A DNA stretch of 64,000 nt from CAVTYH01 sp963773875 (lineage in GTDB: Bacteria; Planctomycetota; Planctomycetia; Pirellulales; JADZDJ01): assembly GCA_963773875.1 (NCBI GenBank), contig CAVZCV010000004.1, positions 34,117 to 98,116 on the forward strand. The letters run 5' to 3'. The stretch's first letter is position 1; every line of letters begins with the position of its first letter. Of this stretch, positions 7,803 to 17,444 are shown one piece after another. The position numbers were made by a program, and so were the translations under genes. The notes under the pieces were generated by a model. It ran no database searches. It had not been told where the DNA came from and saw only the letters and a program-made list of their open reading frames with translations.

Positions 7803-8822
7803 ATGTCCTTTGCTCCTGAGCAAAATTTGAAAGCTCCATTGCGGCGGCTCGTCGGCGTGCAAGCAATTGCCACCGGAAGTTATGTGCCGGAAGTCGTAGT
7901 GCGCAACGAAGATTTGGCGAAATACGGTTGCGATCCGGATTGGATCGTGCAGCGAACCGGCATCCGCGAACGGCGTCATGTGCCGGGCAATTTGTGCACG
8001 AGCGATTTGGCGGTGGCAGCGGCTCGCCGGGCGATGGATGTTGCGGGCGTGACGCCCGCCGATATCGATTTGCTCGTGCTGGGCACCTTCTCGCCCGACC
8101 TCCCTATTCCATCGACGGCCTGCCAGGTGCAGCACAAGCTTGGACTGCGCTGTCCGGCGTTCGATCTTTCTGCGGCGTGCTCGGGATTTGTGTACGCACT
8201 CGTCACAGCATCGCAGTACGTGGCCACGGGTTGCAGTCGCCTGGCTCTGGCGATTGGTGCGGACGCGAACTCGCGCATCGTGGAGCCGCACGATATCAAA
8301 ACGTATCCGCTGTTTGGCGATGCAGGCGGCGCGATGTTGCTGGCCCGGGGCGGCGAGAATCAGGGGCTGATTTCCTACGCCCTGGGCGCCGACGGCTCCG
8401 GCGAAGATTTACTATGCATGAAAGCCGGTGGCTCGCGGAATCCGGCGAGTGTGGAAACGGTGCAGCGCGGCGAACATTTCATGCGGATGGAGGGTAAGCC
8501 GATTTTCAAATGGGCGATTCGATTGATCGATCGCTCGATTCGCGACGTGCTCGATCAAGCAAAGCTGAAGATCGACGATGTCGACCTATTCGTGCTGCAT
8601 CAGGCCAATATCCGAATTCTGGACGCAGCCGCTGACGAGCTCGGGATTGATCGGCGAAAACTGTTCACAAATTTGGACCGCTACGGCAACACATCAGCCG
8701 GCAGCATCCCGTTGGCAGTTGATGAAGCGGTGCAGCAAGGTCGCATTCAGCGCGGAAGCAACGTCATTTTATGTGGGTTTGGCGCGGGTCTGACTTGGGG
8801 CACCGCACTATGGCGCTGGTAA
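7803..8822 (+). CDS. fabH: 3-oxoacyl-ACP synthase III (KAS III)
   Basis: FabH starts type II fatty acid synthesis by condensing acyl-CoA with malonyl-ACP. The catalytic triad is visible: Cys126 in DLSAACSGF, His266 in VLHQANIRI and Asn296 in GNTSAGSIP. The N-terminal GSYVPEVVVRNEDLAK and WIVQRTGIRER segments are classic. The 339-residue length is normal. No clear Shine-Dalgarno precedes ATG 7803 because the palindrome runs up to it. The gene is followed on the same strand by a fabF homologue after about 220 bases. Confidence 0.93.
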   Translation: MSFAPEQNLKAPLRRLVGVQAIATGSYVPEVVVRNEDLAKYGCDPDWIVQRTGIRERRHVPGNLCTSDLAVAAARRAMDVAGVTPADIDLLVLGTFSPDLPIPSTACQVQHKLGLRCPAFDLSAACSGFVYALVTASQYVATGCSRLALAIGADANSRIVEPHDIKTYPLFGDAGGAMLLARGGENQGLISYALGADGSGEDLLCMKAGGSRNPASVETVQRGEHFMRMEGKPIFKWAIRLIDRSIRDVLDQAKLKIDDVDLFVLHQANIRILDAAADELGIDRRKLFTNLDRYGNTSAGSIPLAVDEAVQQGRIQRGSNVILCGFGAGLTWGTALWRW

Positions 8823-9041
8823 ACGGTTTTCGCAAAGGCCGTGACCGTAATAGTTTGCGCAGTCTACGCAAAACCGCGCTAACTTGCTACAATCCTCGAC
8901 TGCTAGCACTCCGCAAGTCGTGCGATTCGGCCTAGGTTGAGCGGCCCAACCCAGGTATTCTTCCGCGGCTTTTGCCTAAATCCTCGCGCCGCAACACCAA
9001 AGGCATGGAAGTCCTGCGGGCGGCGCAGTCAGGGAGCCGCA
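8823..9041 (+). promoter_or_regulatory. fabH-fabF intergenic region
   Basis: About 220 bases contain no gene. A TACAAT hexamer near 8887 (CTTGCTACAATCC) could be a -10 element, but no convincing -35 lies 16-18 bases upstream. The frame of the downstream gene is open through part of this region, but its N-terminus lacks family sequence. Confidence 0.3.
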
Positions 9042-10382
9042 ATGATGCGCAGGCGAGTCGTTATTACTGGATTGGGTTGCGTCACGCCATTGGGGTCGAG
9101 CGTTCGCACTGTTTGGAACAGGCTCACGGCCGGTCGTTCCGGGGTTGGGCGGTTGTCTCTTTTTGACGCCAGCCGATTCCCCGTACAAATTGCTGCGGAA
9201 GTGAAAGACTGGAGCATTGCCGAAGTGGGCGAAGATCCAGAGCGATGGCTACATCATCCCAGACAGACACTCTTTGCGGTCGCTTCTGGAATTGATGCGG
9301 TGCGCAGCGCGGGTCTGGACTCAAATTGCAATGGCCACGGCAGTCCAAAAGTCGATCCGCTGCGATTTGGCGTTTATCTGGGGTGTGGCGAAACCTATCA
9401 AGATTGGAATCAGTTCGCACATCAAATGGCCGATTCGATGGATGGAGAACAGTTTCGGCCAGAGATCTTCACCGAGCGCACGTTGCGAATCTGGCGGACC
9501 GACAACGAGCTTGAGCTCGAACTCAACATGCCGGCCGCACATTTGGCGGCCCGCTTCAACGCGCAAGGACCCAATGCAAATTGCATTGCGGCCTGCGCGT
9601 CGAGCAGCCAGGCCATCGGCGAGGCAGCGGAAATGATTCGCGCCGGCGAAGTTGACGTGATGATGGCCGGCGGCGCGCACAGCATGATACATCCGTTCGG
9701 CATCAGCGGCTTTCATCGACTCAGCGCACTATCGCAACGCAATGACGATCCGACGCATGCCGTGCGCCCCTTCGATCGCGAGCGTGATGGATTTGTCGTA
9801 GGCGAAGGCGCGGCGGTGGTGATTCTGGAATCGCTCGAACATGCCCAGCGACGCGGCGCCGATATTTTGGCCGAGTTGACCGGATATGGATCCTCGCAAG
9901 ATGCGTTCCGTATTACCGACGTGCATCCCGAAGGCCGTGGCGCCGCCAGTTCCATGACGCTTGCGCTTACCAATGCTGATTTACGGCCCGATCAGATTAG
10001 TTACGTTAACGCGCACGGTACCGGCACGGTGCTGAACGACAAAGTGGAAACTCTGGCCATTAAGCGCGTTTTTGGCGACGATGCGTATCGTGTGCCGATT
10101 TCGAGCACAAAGAGTATGCTCGGTCACTTCACGACCGCCGGCGGCGCAATCGAACTTATAGTCGGCATCATGGCGATCCGCAGTGGTGTGCTGCCGCCAA
10201 CGATCAATTACGAAAATGCAGATCCAGATTGCGATCTGGATTATGTGCCGAACGTAGCCCGTGAGTGGGCTTGCCGCCACGTACTCTCTAACAGCTTCGG
10301 CTTTGGAGGGCAGAATGTGGCGCTCGTGGTGTCGCACTTCGACCATCGCCGGAGAAACCTGGTCGCAAAACGGGCTGCGTAG
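9042..10382 (+). CDS. fabF: 3-oxoacyl-ACP synthase II (FabF-type ketosynthase)
   Basis: This is a ketosynthase that elongates acyl-ACP with malonyl-ACP. ATG 9042, after AGGGAGCCGCA, gives MMRRRVVITGLGCVTPLG, the standard start. An upstream in-frame extension of 35 residues looks unrelated. The active site is Cys185 (CIAACASSSQA), His325 (NAHGTGTVLND) and His362 (STKSMLGHFTTAGG). Length is 446. The insert at residues 140-165 (TERTLRIWRTDNELE) and the glycine-poor segment between ketosynthase blocks suggest a planctomycetal subfamily, perhaps one serving polyketide-like or long-chain products. No acyl carrier protein gene is adjacent. Confidence 0.85.
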   Translation: MMRRRVVITGLGCVTPLGSSVRTVWNRLTAGRSGVGRLSLFDASRFPVQIAAEVKDWSIAEVGEDPERWLHHPRQTLFAVASGIDAVRSAGLDSNCNGHGSPKVDPLRFGVYLGCGETYQDWNQFAHQMADSMDGEQFRPEIFTERTLRIWRTDNELELELNMPAAHLAARFNAQGPNANCIAACASSSQAIGEAAEMIRAGEVDVMMAGGAHSMIHPFGISGFHRLSALSQRNDDPTHAVRPFDRERDGFVVGEGAAVVILESLEHAQRRGADILAELTGYGSSQDAFRITDVHPEGRGAASSMTLALTNADLRPDQISYVNAHGTGTVLNDKVETLAIKRVFGDDAYRVPISSTKSMLGHFTTAGGAIELIVGIMAIRSGVLPPTINYENADPDCDLDYVPNVAREWACRHVLSNSFGFGGQNVALVVSHFDHRRRNLVAKRAA

Positions 10383-10401
10383 TTCGCTTGGTGTCTCCCT
10401 G

Positions 10402-11442
10402 CTATGGGTGTGCAGACTCTGCAGTAGATTTCGCAGCATCACCAATGGTTCCAGCCGCCTTCCGAAACGATCGCTCGACGATGTCGGTCGGATTTGTTGA
10501 AACTGCCTGATCACGCCAAAGCCAGCGCATCATTTCGGGCAGAATGGCGCCACCCTGCTTCTGGCCATGCAACCCGATGCCCCAAGCGTAATTCACATCG
10601 TAACCTTTCTTCGTCAGCGCTTCGGCCAAGCGCGTGTTCTGATAGAACCAATCGCGGTTCTGACTGTAAGCGCCGCCTGCCCGGCCTGCTCCACGATTAT
10701 CGTTGCGGCCGTCTTGCATAAAGATCCGGATCGGTTTTTTTTCGCTGGCCAGAACTTTATCGGCGTACGTGCTACCGCTGCCGGGCCCGCGAAGGTCGAC
10801 GAAGCTGCCGACAATTGTGATTACTTTGCGAAACTGCTCAGGCCGTTCCCATGCCACTGTGAACGCGGCAATTCCGCCGGAACTGGCGCCGGCAACGGCA
10901 TGCTGCTCTGGGTCCGGAGAAATGTTGTAGTCCTTTTTGAGGACCGGCAGCAGTTCATCGCAGACGACGCGAGCATATTTGTCATCGAGCGAGTTGTATT
11001 CTGCCGGCCGATTTGTGCTACGATCACCCCAATCGCGCGGCGTCGGTTCCGGCTGTTCGGGTGTGCGGCCGGGATTGATGAATACGCCGAGGATTATCGG
11101 AATTTCGCGCCGATAAATCAGATTGTCTAAGACGTTCGGTGCGCGAACGTTGCCCTTCATATCGATCATCGCCTGGCCGTCGTTGAAGATCATGAGTGCC
11201 GTTGGCGTTGACGGATCGTACTGGACCGGCACGTAAACCCAGTAAGTGTGCTGAGTGCCGGGATACGCTTCGCACGGCAGTGTCATGGGGCCCACAAGCT
11301 TTCCGTGCGGCACTCCGTCCTGCTCCAAAGAGTCGGGACCGAGCTTGTAGAAGTCATCTTCGCCAGCGGCAAGGACCGCAGCAGCGCAGAAAAATCGGCT
11401 GGCAATCAACAGTACGGCAAACGCGGCAACTTTAGTCTTCAT
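10402..11442 (-). CDS. Secreted esterase of the PF00756 (esterase D/enterochelin esterase) family
   Basis: An alpha/beta hydrolase with a signal peptide (MKTKVAAFAVLLIASRFFCA through LAAG). The start at 11442 is chosen because the signal begins there. The nucleophile is Ser188 in AGASSGGIAAF; a likely catalytic His is in GLHGQKQGG near residue 301. IFNDGQAMI and VFINPGR are typical of enterochelin-esterase-like enzymes, which hydrolyse esters of siderophores or plant polysaccharides. The natural substrate is unknown. It converges on fabF, with 19 bases between the stops. Confidence 0.8.
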   Translation of the reverse strand: MKTKVAAFAVLLIASRFFCAAAVLAAGEDDFYKLGPDSLEQDGVPHGKLVGPMTLPCEAYPGTQHTYWVYVPVQYDPSTPTALMIFNDGQAMIDMKGNVRAPNVLDNLIYRREIPIILGVFINPGRTPEQPEPTPRDWGDRSTNRPAEYNSLDDKYARVVCDELLPVLKKDYNISPDPEQHAVAGASSGGIAAFTVAWERPEQFRKVITIVGSFVDLRGPGSGSTYADKVLASEKKPIRIFMQDGRNDNRGAGRAGGAYSQNRDWFYQNTRLAEALTKKGYDVNYAWGIGLHGQKQGGAILPEMMRWLWRDQAVSTNPTDIVERSFRKAAGTIGDAAKSTAESAHP

Positions 11443-11560
11443 GTGGACTTTGATGAATGATGCGAAGTGATAACCTGGCGCCCCCAAACGAAGTCCGATT
11501 CTAATCGACGGCGATTACAGAATTCAAATCGACACCCGACGACTTTGTTCGTCCATTTAA

Positions 11561-12874
11561 CTATCTCGTATCTATCGATCGAACTAGGCGATCAAATTCG
11601 TCACCACGATGAGCGAAATCACGGAATTGGTCGGTGCTGGGACACGCCGGTGAAAGCAAGATTGTGTCGCTTGGCTCGGACTTCTCGATGCACCAGGCGA
11701 ACGCTTCCGGGAGTGAAATGGCGTGATGGCATAGAAATTCCGGATTGCACGCGTAAATTGACATGACCAATTTCTCTGCCGCGGCACCGAAGACGGCGCT
11801 GCCGTTTGCCACGCTGACCAGCTTATTAGACAGTTCCGCGAAATCTGCGTTGGCGTCGGATCCTCCGAGGAGGAACCAGCTTCGTCGCTCAAAACAATTG
11901 AGCGCTGCGAGGGTCGCAGCAGGACTCGTTGATTTCGAATCGTTGAAGAAAAATCGGCCAAGTTTTTTGCCGAGAAATTGCATTCGATGCGGCAGCCCAG
12001 AGAACTGGCCGAGGGCGTGAGCGACCGTCGCCTCGTCAATTCCCAGAAAAGCTGCCACCGTGGCCGCACAGGCAGCGTTCGAGCGATTGTGAAGGCCAGG
12101 AATTGCGAGCTTCGGAATAACGAAGTGACACAGTGGCACTTCGCGTCCGCGCTCCAGTCCTTGCCATCGGCAGACTTCAGGACTTGCTGTGTCGAGCACG
12201 CAGAATCCATCGGTCGGTAAGTGTGACAGCAGTCGCTGTTTTGACGCCACGTAATGTTCCCACGAACCGTGCCAATCGAGATGATTCGGCGAACAGTTCG
12301 TGATGATTGCGCCTCGTGGCCAACGAGCATCGTCGCTCAGCCAATGCAATTGAAAACTACTCAGTTCCAGCACGACAATGTCCGTTGGCGTTATTTGCGG
12401 TAGCTCGCTCAGCAAGCTCTGGCCGATATTGCCGCCAAGCCATGTCCGGCGCCCTGCGGATTTCAAAACTGCTGCGAGCATGGCGGAAGTTGTCGACTTG
12501 CCGACTGTTCCAGTAACTCCAATTACCGTGGCCGGGCAGCGTGCTAGAAACAACTCAATTTCCGACAAGATTCTGGCGCCAGCCTGGCGCGCGACCTCAA
12601 CAAATCGATTGCTTGGCCGCACCGCCGGATTGACCACGACGATATCCGCGAAGTGAAAATCTTCTTCTCGGTGGTGACCGAGCCTGAAATTCTTGAACGG
12701 AATGCCGGGCAATAACGCTACGGGTTCGCTCAGCTGTTTCTCGTCTCGCAGATCGGTGATTGTGACGACTGCTCCAGCCTGGGCACAAAACCGCGCTGCG
12801 CTTACGCCGCCGCCGTGGTGCCCCAGGCCCATAATCGTTACTTTTTTGCCGGATAGATCCACATCATTTCCCAT
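11561..12874 (-). CDS. murD: UDP-N-acetylmuramoylalanine--D-glutamate ligase
   Basis: MurD adds D-Glu to UDP-MurNAc-L-Ala in the cytoplasm during peptidoglycan synthesis, so its presence agrees with planctomycetes making peptidoglycan. The N-terminal Rossmann segment KVTIMGLGHHGGGVSAARF, the ATP loop VTGTVGKSTT (residues 120-129), VLELSSFQL, NCSPNHLDWHGS and FNDSKSTSPAATLAAL are all present. Length is 437. The start is ATG 12874 (MGNDVDLSGKK); ATG 12895 is the alternative. It is divergent from uvrA with an AT-rich gap of about 66 bases. No other mra/mur genes are adjacent. Confidence 0.92.
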   Translation of the reverse strand: MGNDVDLSGKKVTIMGLGHHGGGVSAARFCAQAGAVVTITDLRDEKQLSEPVALLPGIPFKNFRLGHHREEDFHFADIVVVNPAVRPSNRFVEVARQAGARILSEIELFLARCPATVIGVTGTVGKSTTSAMLAAVLKSAGRRTWLGGNIGQSLLSELPQITPTDIVVLELSSFQLHWLSDDARWPRGAIITNCSPNHLDWHGSWEHYVASKQRLLSHLPTDGFCVLDTASPEVCRWQGLERGREVPLCHFVIPKLAIPGLHNRSNAACAATVAAFLGIDEATVAHALGQFSGLPHRMQFLGKKLGRFFFNDSKSTSPAATLAALNCFERRSWFLLGGSDANADFAELSNKLVSVANGSAVFGAAAEKLVMSIYACNPEFLCHHAISLPEAFAWCIEKSEPSDTILLSPACPSTDQFRDFAHRGDEFDRLVRSIDTR

Positions 12875-12940
12875 GGCTGGCTGGGCAAGTATCATAACAA
12901 TTTGGCTTATTATGTCCGCAGCCGAATAGGGATCACAGGC

Positions 12941-15871
12941 GTGACCAAAGGCGTCATTTCGTTGCGCGGCGTCGAAGTTCACAACCTCAAAGGGGTTGAT
13001 CTGGACATTCCACATCGCAAACTAATCGTGTTCTGCGGCCTGAGCGGCAGCGGCAAATCTAGCTTGGCGCTCGACACACTTTACGCCGAGGGGCAGCGGC
13101 GATACATCGAAACGTTTTCGGCCTACACGCGGCAATTCTTGCAACGTTTGGAACGGCCGGCAGCTGAACGAATCACTGGCATTCCACCGGCGGTGGCGGT
13201 AACTCACAAGTCGGTCAACCGTTCGAGTCGCAGCACCGTCGGCACCGCCACGGAGGCAAACGATTACTTGCGGTTGCTGTTCGCAAAAATTGGCAAAGTC
13301 GTTTGCCAAACTTGCGGCCACGAAGTCCGTCGGGAATCGCCGCAGTCAGCCGCCGAATCGCTTTCTGGGCTGCGCGAGGGCGCGCGATTCCTTGTGACAT
13401 TTGAACTCGCATCGCCTGCTGTATTTCCGGCCGCCGCTCCCAATTTGCCCAGCGGGGTTGGCACCGCTGGCAGCTTGCTGGATATTGCTCCAACCGGCCT
13501 GAAAAACGCTTCAGTTGCCGATCTCAAATCGCAAGGCTTCGTGCGCGTTATCGCGGGCGATCGAATGGTGAACCTGGACGAGGAGGCGCTTCCGGAGTCC
13601 AGTTCTGTGTTTGTGGTCGTCGATCGACTGTCGACCGGTACGCCGGCGCCGCGTATTCGCGAGTCACTGGAAATTGCATTCTCCAAAGGCGGTGGACGTG
13701 CCATTGTCTTCATCGATTCGACGAAGCCGATTCAATTCGAAGCGATCACACCGTCTAAGCAGGCGCTACCAAGCAATCCATTCTTGCTCGATGGCCATCG
13801 GTGGCAGCGAGTTCAATACAGCGACCAGATGATGTGCGATCGCTGCGGTCGCGTTTATCCGATTCCTGAACCAAGGCTTTACAGTTTCAACAGTCCGCTT
13901 GGTGCTTGTCCCACTTGTGAAGGTTTCGGCAATGTGATTGATATCGACATGGATCTCGTCGTCCCCGATCCGCGCAAATCGCTGCGCGAGGGCGCGATCG
14001 CACCGTGGACGACCCCAGCGTATGCACATGAACTTGAAGAATTGGTCGCGCTCGCGGACGACTACAAAATTCCGCTTGACGTGCCTTTCAAGAATTTGAC
14101 TGAGGAGCAAGTCGCACTCATTCGCGAGGGCGTGCCGCAACGCAATTTCGGCGGGCTGCGCGGATTTTTTGATTGGCTCGAGAGACGCAAATACAAAATG
14201 CACCTGCGGGTATTCTTGAGCCGTTGGCGGAGTTATCGATTCTGTCCGACATGTTGCGGCACTCGGTTACGGGCCGAGTCGCTCGCTACACGGATCGGCG
14301 GTCTAAGCATTGCCGAAGTTTGTGCGCTGAAGATTCGGGACGCGATCGTCTTCGTCCAGGAATTGCAACTCACCGACTTCGAGCGCACCATCGGTCGGAC
14401 AATGCTGGAACAAGTGCAATCGCGGCTAGGTTACCTTGAGTCGGTCGGGTTGGGCTATCTCACGCTTGATCGATCGCTACGCACGCTCAGCGGCGGGGAA
14501 GCCCAGCGCGTTTCACTCACCACGGCACTGGGCTCCAGCCTTGTGAATATGCTGTATGTACTCGATGAGCCCTCGGTCGGGTTGCATCCGGCCGATGTAG
14601 ATCGATTGGATCGAGCCGTTCTGTCGTTGCGCGATCGCGGCAACACGGTTTGCGTTGTCGAACATGAAGAATCCATGATTCGGGCGGCCGATCAAATCAT
14701 TGAAATTGGGCCCGGAGCCGGCGAGCGAGGCGGACAGGTGGTGTTTCAGGGCACTCCGGCAGAAATCGAATTCTGCCCCAAAAGCGTGACGGGCGATTTT
14801 CTCGCGGGACGTCGCGGCGTTAGCCCGGTAACGCAGCGGCGGCGTACCGATCACGGTTGGATACGTCTGGCCGGTGCGCGCGGCAACAATCTTAAGAATG
14901 TAACTGTTGAATTCCCACTTGGCGTTCTTTGTTTGGTGACCGGTGTCAGTGGCTCAGGAAAAAGTACGCTGGTGGAAGACACGCTTTATCCGGCACTACG
15001 ACGACGGATGCGGCTCGAGTCGCCAAAGCCAGCCGATCATGACGATGTCTACGGCGATGGTCAAGTGAATGAAGTGATTCTTGTCGACCAAAGCCCCATC
15101 GGTCGCTCGCCGCGGTCAAACCCGGTCACTTACATTAAAGCATTTGACGAAATCCGTAACGTGTTCGCAGAAACTCTGGAAGCCCGCACACGGAATTACA
15201 CCGCCAGTCATTTTAGCTTTAACGCCGAGGTGGGCCGCTGTCCGGTTTGCAGTGGCGACGGATACATTCAGATTGACATGCAGTTTTTGGCCGACGTTTA
15301 CATGAAATGCAGTGAGTGTCACGGCCGTCGCTATCGGCCAGAGATCTTGAAAATCAAATATCGAGGTCGCGACATTTCGGAAGTTTTGGAACTGACGGTT
15401 CGCGAGGCCTTTACCTTTTTCCGTGGTTCACCGAAAGTTCAGGCAAAACTAAAGCAGTTGATCGATGTGGGACTTGATTACTTGCGACTCGGGCAGCCGG
15501 CCAATACGCTTTCCGGCGGCGAGGCCCAGCGGCTTAAATTGGCCGGTTATATGTCAGGAGCAAAACGTAATCGCACGCTATTCATTCTCGACGAACCGAC
15601 CACCGGGTTGCATTTTGCCGACGTAGTACAGTTGCTCGACTGTTTCGACGCCCTCTTGGCGGTAGGGCATTCACTGATCGTCGTCGAACATAACCTCCAA
15701 GTCATGAAAGCAGCCGACTGGATTATCGATTTGGGGCCCGGAGCCGCCGATGAAGGCGGTCAGATAGTCGTCCAAGGGACGCCTGAAATCGTCGCCCGCT
15801 CTAAGCTATCTGCCACGGGGCGGCACTTGGCCGTTGCGCTTGCCCGGCAATTTCAAGAAGCTACAGCCTAG
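12941..15871 (+). CDS. uvrA: Excinuclease ABC subunit A
   Basis: UvrA is the damage-sensing ATPase of nucleotide excision repair. Two ABC modules are visible: Walker A GLSGSGKSS (residues 33-41) and GVSGSGKST (668-676), signature LSGGEAQRVSL and LSGGEAQRLKL, and Walker B-type ILDEPTTGLH. Zinc modules are CDRCGRVYP with CPTCEGFG, and CPVCSGDGY with CSECHGRRY. I prefer GTG 12941 (MTKGVISLRGVEVHNLKGVD); the open frame extends to a TTG at 12902. The length of 976 is at the long end for the family. The gene is intact over almost 3 kb. Confidence 0.95.
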   Translation: MTKGVISLRGVEVHNLKGVDLDIPHRKLIVFCGLSGSGKSSLALDTLYAEGQRRYIETFSAYTRQFLQRLERPAAERITGIPPAVAVTHKSVNRSSRSTVGTATEANDYLRLLFAKIGKVVCQTCGHEVRRESPQSAAESLSGLREGARFLVTFELASPAVFPAAAPNLPSGVGTAGSLLDIAPTGLKNASVADLKSQGFVRVIAGDRMVNLDEEALPESSSVFVVVDRLSTGTPAPRIRESLEIAFSKGGGRAIVFIDSTKPIQFEAITPSKQALPSNPFLLDGHRWQRVQYSDQMMCDRCGRVYPIPEPRLYSFNSPLGACPTCEGFGNVIDIDMDLVVPDPRKSLREGAIAPWTTPAYAHELEELVALADDYKIPLDVPFKNLTEEQVALIREGVPQRNFGGLRGFFDWLERRKYKMHLRVFLSRWRSYRFCPTCCGTRLRAESLATRIGGLSIAEVCALKIRDAIVFVQELQLTDFERTIGRTMLEQVQSRLGYLESVGLGYLTLDRSLRTLSGGEAQRVSLTTALGSSLVNMLYVLDEPSVGLHPADVDRLDRAVLSLRDRGNTVCVVEHEESMIRAADQIIEIGPGAGERGGQVVFQGTPAEIEFCPKSVTGDFLAGRRGVSPVTQRRRTDHGWIRLAGARGNNLKNVTVEFPLGVLCLVTGVSGSGKSTLVEDTLYPALRRRMRLESPKPADHDDVYGDGQVNEVILVDQSPIGRSPRSNPVTYIKAFDEIRNVFAETLEARTRNYTASHFSFNAEVGRCPVCSGDGYIQIDMQFLADVYMKCSECHGRRYRPEILKIKYRGRDISEVLELTVREAFTFFRGSPKVQAKLKQLIDVGLDYLRLGQPANTLSGGEAQRLKLAGYMSGAKRNRTLFILDEPTTGLHFADVVQLLDCFDALLAVGHSLIVVEHNLQVMKAADWIIDLGPGAADEGGQIVVQGTPEIVARSKLSATGRHLAVALARQFQEATA

Positions 15872-16057
15872 CTGCTTGCGGCTTCGCGGGCAAAGCAGTT
15901 CAGGCGGATATCTCAGAGCCAATCGTGCCAAGCTAAGTTTCCCCGTCGAAATTCCCCGAAGTGCCGGTTGGCCTGATGGTCGATTTCCTTCTATGATAAC
16001 ATTAGATGTTCGCGTATTAATCCGCGTGATCCTCCCCACTGATTGCTGTTTGTAACT

Positions 16058-16453
16058 ATGGCAAAACAAGGGCCTCGAAAAAAACTGCCGAAGGAACTTG
16101 CGGTCATCAATGCCGACAATTGCACGGGTTGCGAAGCTTGTTTGGAGGTTTGCCCAGTCGATTGCATCGTGAAGATTCAGCAATACGATCAGTTTCAGAA
16201 TCTTCAGAGTTTTTGCCAGATCGACCTGGAACGTTGCGTCGGCTGCGAAGTATGCGTGCACATTCCGGGCAAAAAATCGAATCCGTACGATCTAAAAGTC
16301 TGCCCGTGGGATGCCATCGAGATGGTGCCGACCGAGCAAGTGGCGCAGTTCGTAGCTCAAATTGGCGGGCCGCCGGAATACATCACGGCAAATTGGGATC
16401 GGTTGGTCGGTACAGCCCAACATCTGGCCGAACTGAAAGCAACTGCGGGCTAG
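16058..16453 (+). CDS. 2[4Fe-4S] ferredoxin
   Basis: A 131-residue cytoplasmic electron carrier. Cluster one is canonical: CTGCEACLEVCPVDC. In the second, CVGCEVC is followed by a long insert (HIPGKKSNPYDLK) before VCPWDAIEM, instead of the usual CxxCxxCxxxC spacing. The basic start MAKQGPRKKLPKELAV and the C-terminal region IGGPPEYITANWDRLVG lie outside the cluster domain. ATG 16058 is preferred over the upstream TTG at 16043. Its electron partner cannot be inferred from the neighbours (uvrA and a methyltransferase). Confidence 0.88.
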   Translation: MAKQGPRKKLPKELAVINADNCTGCEACLEVCPVDCIVKIQQYDQFQNLQSFCQIDLERCVGCEVCVHIPGKKSNPYDLKVCPWDAIEMVPTEQVAQFVAQIGGPPEYITANWDRLVGTAQHLAELKATAG

Positions 16454-16462
16454 AGCTGCCTG

Positions 16463-17233
16463 TTATTTCCTTGTCGCCCACAGCATGCCGTACTTCATGA
16501 ACGTGTATTCAAACCACGATTTTTCGACTTGCACGGTAAAGCCGTGATGCTCAAGCAGGTCGATCAGAATTTGCCGATCTTGGCCCGGCGCGTATTCGTG
16601 GAATTCCATCGCGATTTTGTCGATCCGGGCAAAGGTTTGATCGTCTAAGCTACGGAAGATTTCATACTCGCCTCCCTCGCAGTCGCACTTCAAATAGTTC
16701 ACGCGGTCCACGCCGTTTTCATCCAGCATACGCTTCAAAGATTTCACCGGCGCGCGTTCAATGATCGGATCGGACTGATATTTGCCATATAGCAGTCTGA
16801 TGAAAACGCGGGTCCAGAACTTTGGCTTCCAGTCCGAGTGATGGTTGACGATGTTAAAGCCGGGATAGGTCGTTATTTCAAACGTTCCGCCATCATTGCC
16901 ACATGCCGCTTGAATCGGCACCACGTTCGATAAGCCGTTGCGATCGATGTTCAGTCGCAGTACGTCCATTGCGCTCGTGGGCTCAATCGCCAGCACGCGG
17001 CCCCGAGGTGCTTGCTTTGCAGCCCAAAGGACGAAAATGCCCATGTTGGCACCAATATCTACGATCATATCAGTGGGCCGAATCTGAAACCCCGGATGAT
17101 CGTAGCGCCGCTTTTTGAAAATCTCGTTGACCACGAATCGCGCGGCCGCCTGTTGCTGCGGCGTTGCGAGCCAAAGCGCAAGCGAATCGTCGAGCGGAAT
17201 CTTAAAATCTGGTGAGGCGATGGTTTGCGACAT
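16463..17233 (-). CDS. FkbM family SAM-dependent methyltransferase
   Basis: A 256-residue class I methyltransferase. The SAM-binding motif I is MIVDIGANMGIFVLWAA (about residues 54-70), followed by an acidic strand end (VLAIEPT). NYLKCDCEGGEYEIFRSL is the conserved FkbM motif and KIAMEFHEY lies after it. FkbM enzymes methylate hydroxyls of sugars, polyketides or lipids. The substrate here is not evident. It converges on the ferredoxin gene, with about 9 bases between the stops. Confidence 0.85.
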   Translation of the reverse strand: MSQTIASPDFKIPLDDSLALWLATPQQQAAARFVVNEIFKKRRYDHPGFQIRPTDMIVDIGANMGIFVLWAAKQAPRGRVLAIEPTSAMDVLRLNIDRNGLSNVVPIQAACGNDGGTFEITTYPGFNIVNHHSDWKPKFWTRVFIRLLYGKYQSDPIIERAPVKSLKRMLDENGVDRVNYLKCDCEGGEYEIFRSLDDQTFARIDKIAMEFHEYAPGQDRQILIDLLEHHGFTVQVEKSWFEYTFMKYGMLWATRK

Positions 17234-17444
17234 TTAGCGAAATCGGGAAAGCCGTGGAATAGGTCTGAATTCAATCATCACTATATCGATGGTGTGTGAA
17301 TTTCGCGACGGCTGGCTGAACGACCGGAAAATTTGGAAACCGCCGCTGTTTTCGCTGCGTACTACTGGCGTAGAATCGATGTCGATCCTCGCGGGCATTG
17401 GAAATAAACCTGAATCAATGCTAGCGACACCAGGAGGGTGCCGG

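Noticed and set aside
17289..17444. A longer N-terminus for the histidine kinase
   Set aside because: ATG 17445 has an AGGAGGG site and begins just before the first transmembrane helix. The upstream 52 codons lack any matching feature.
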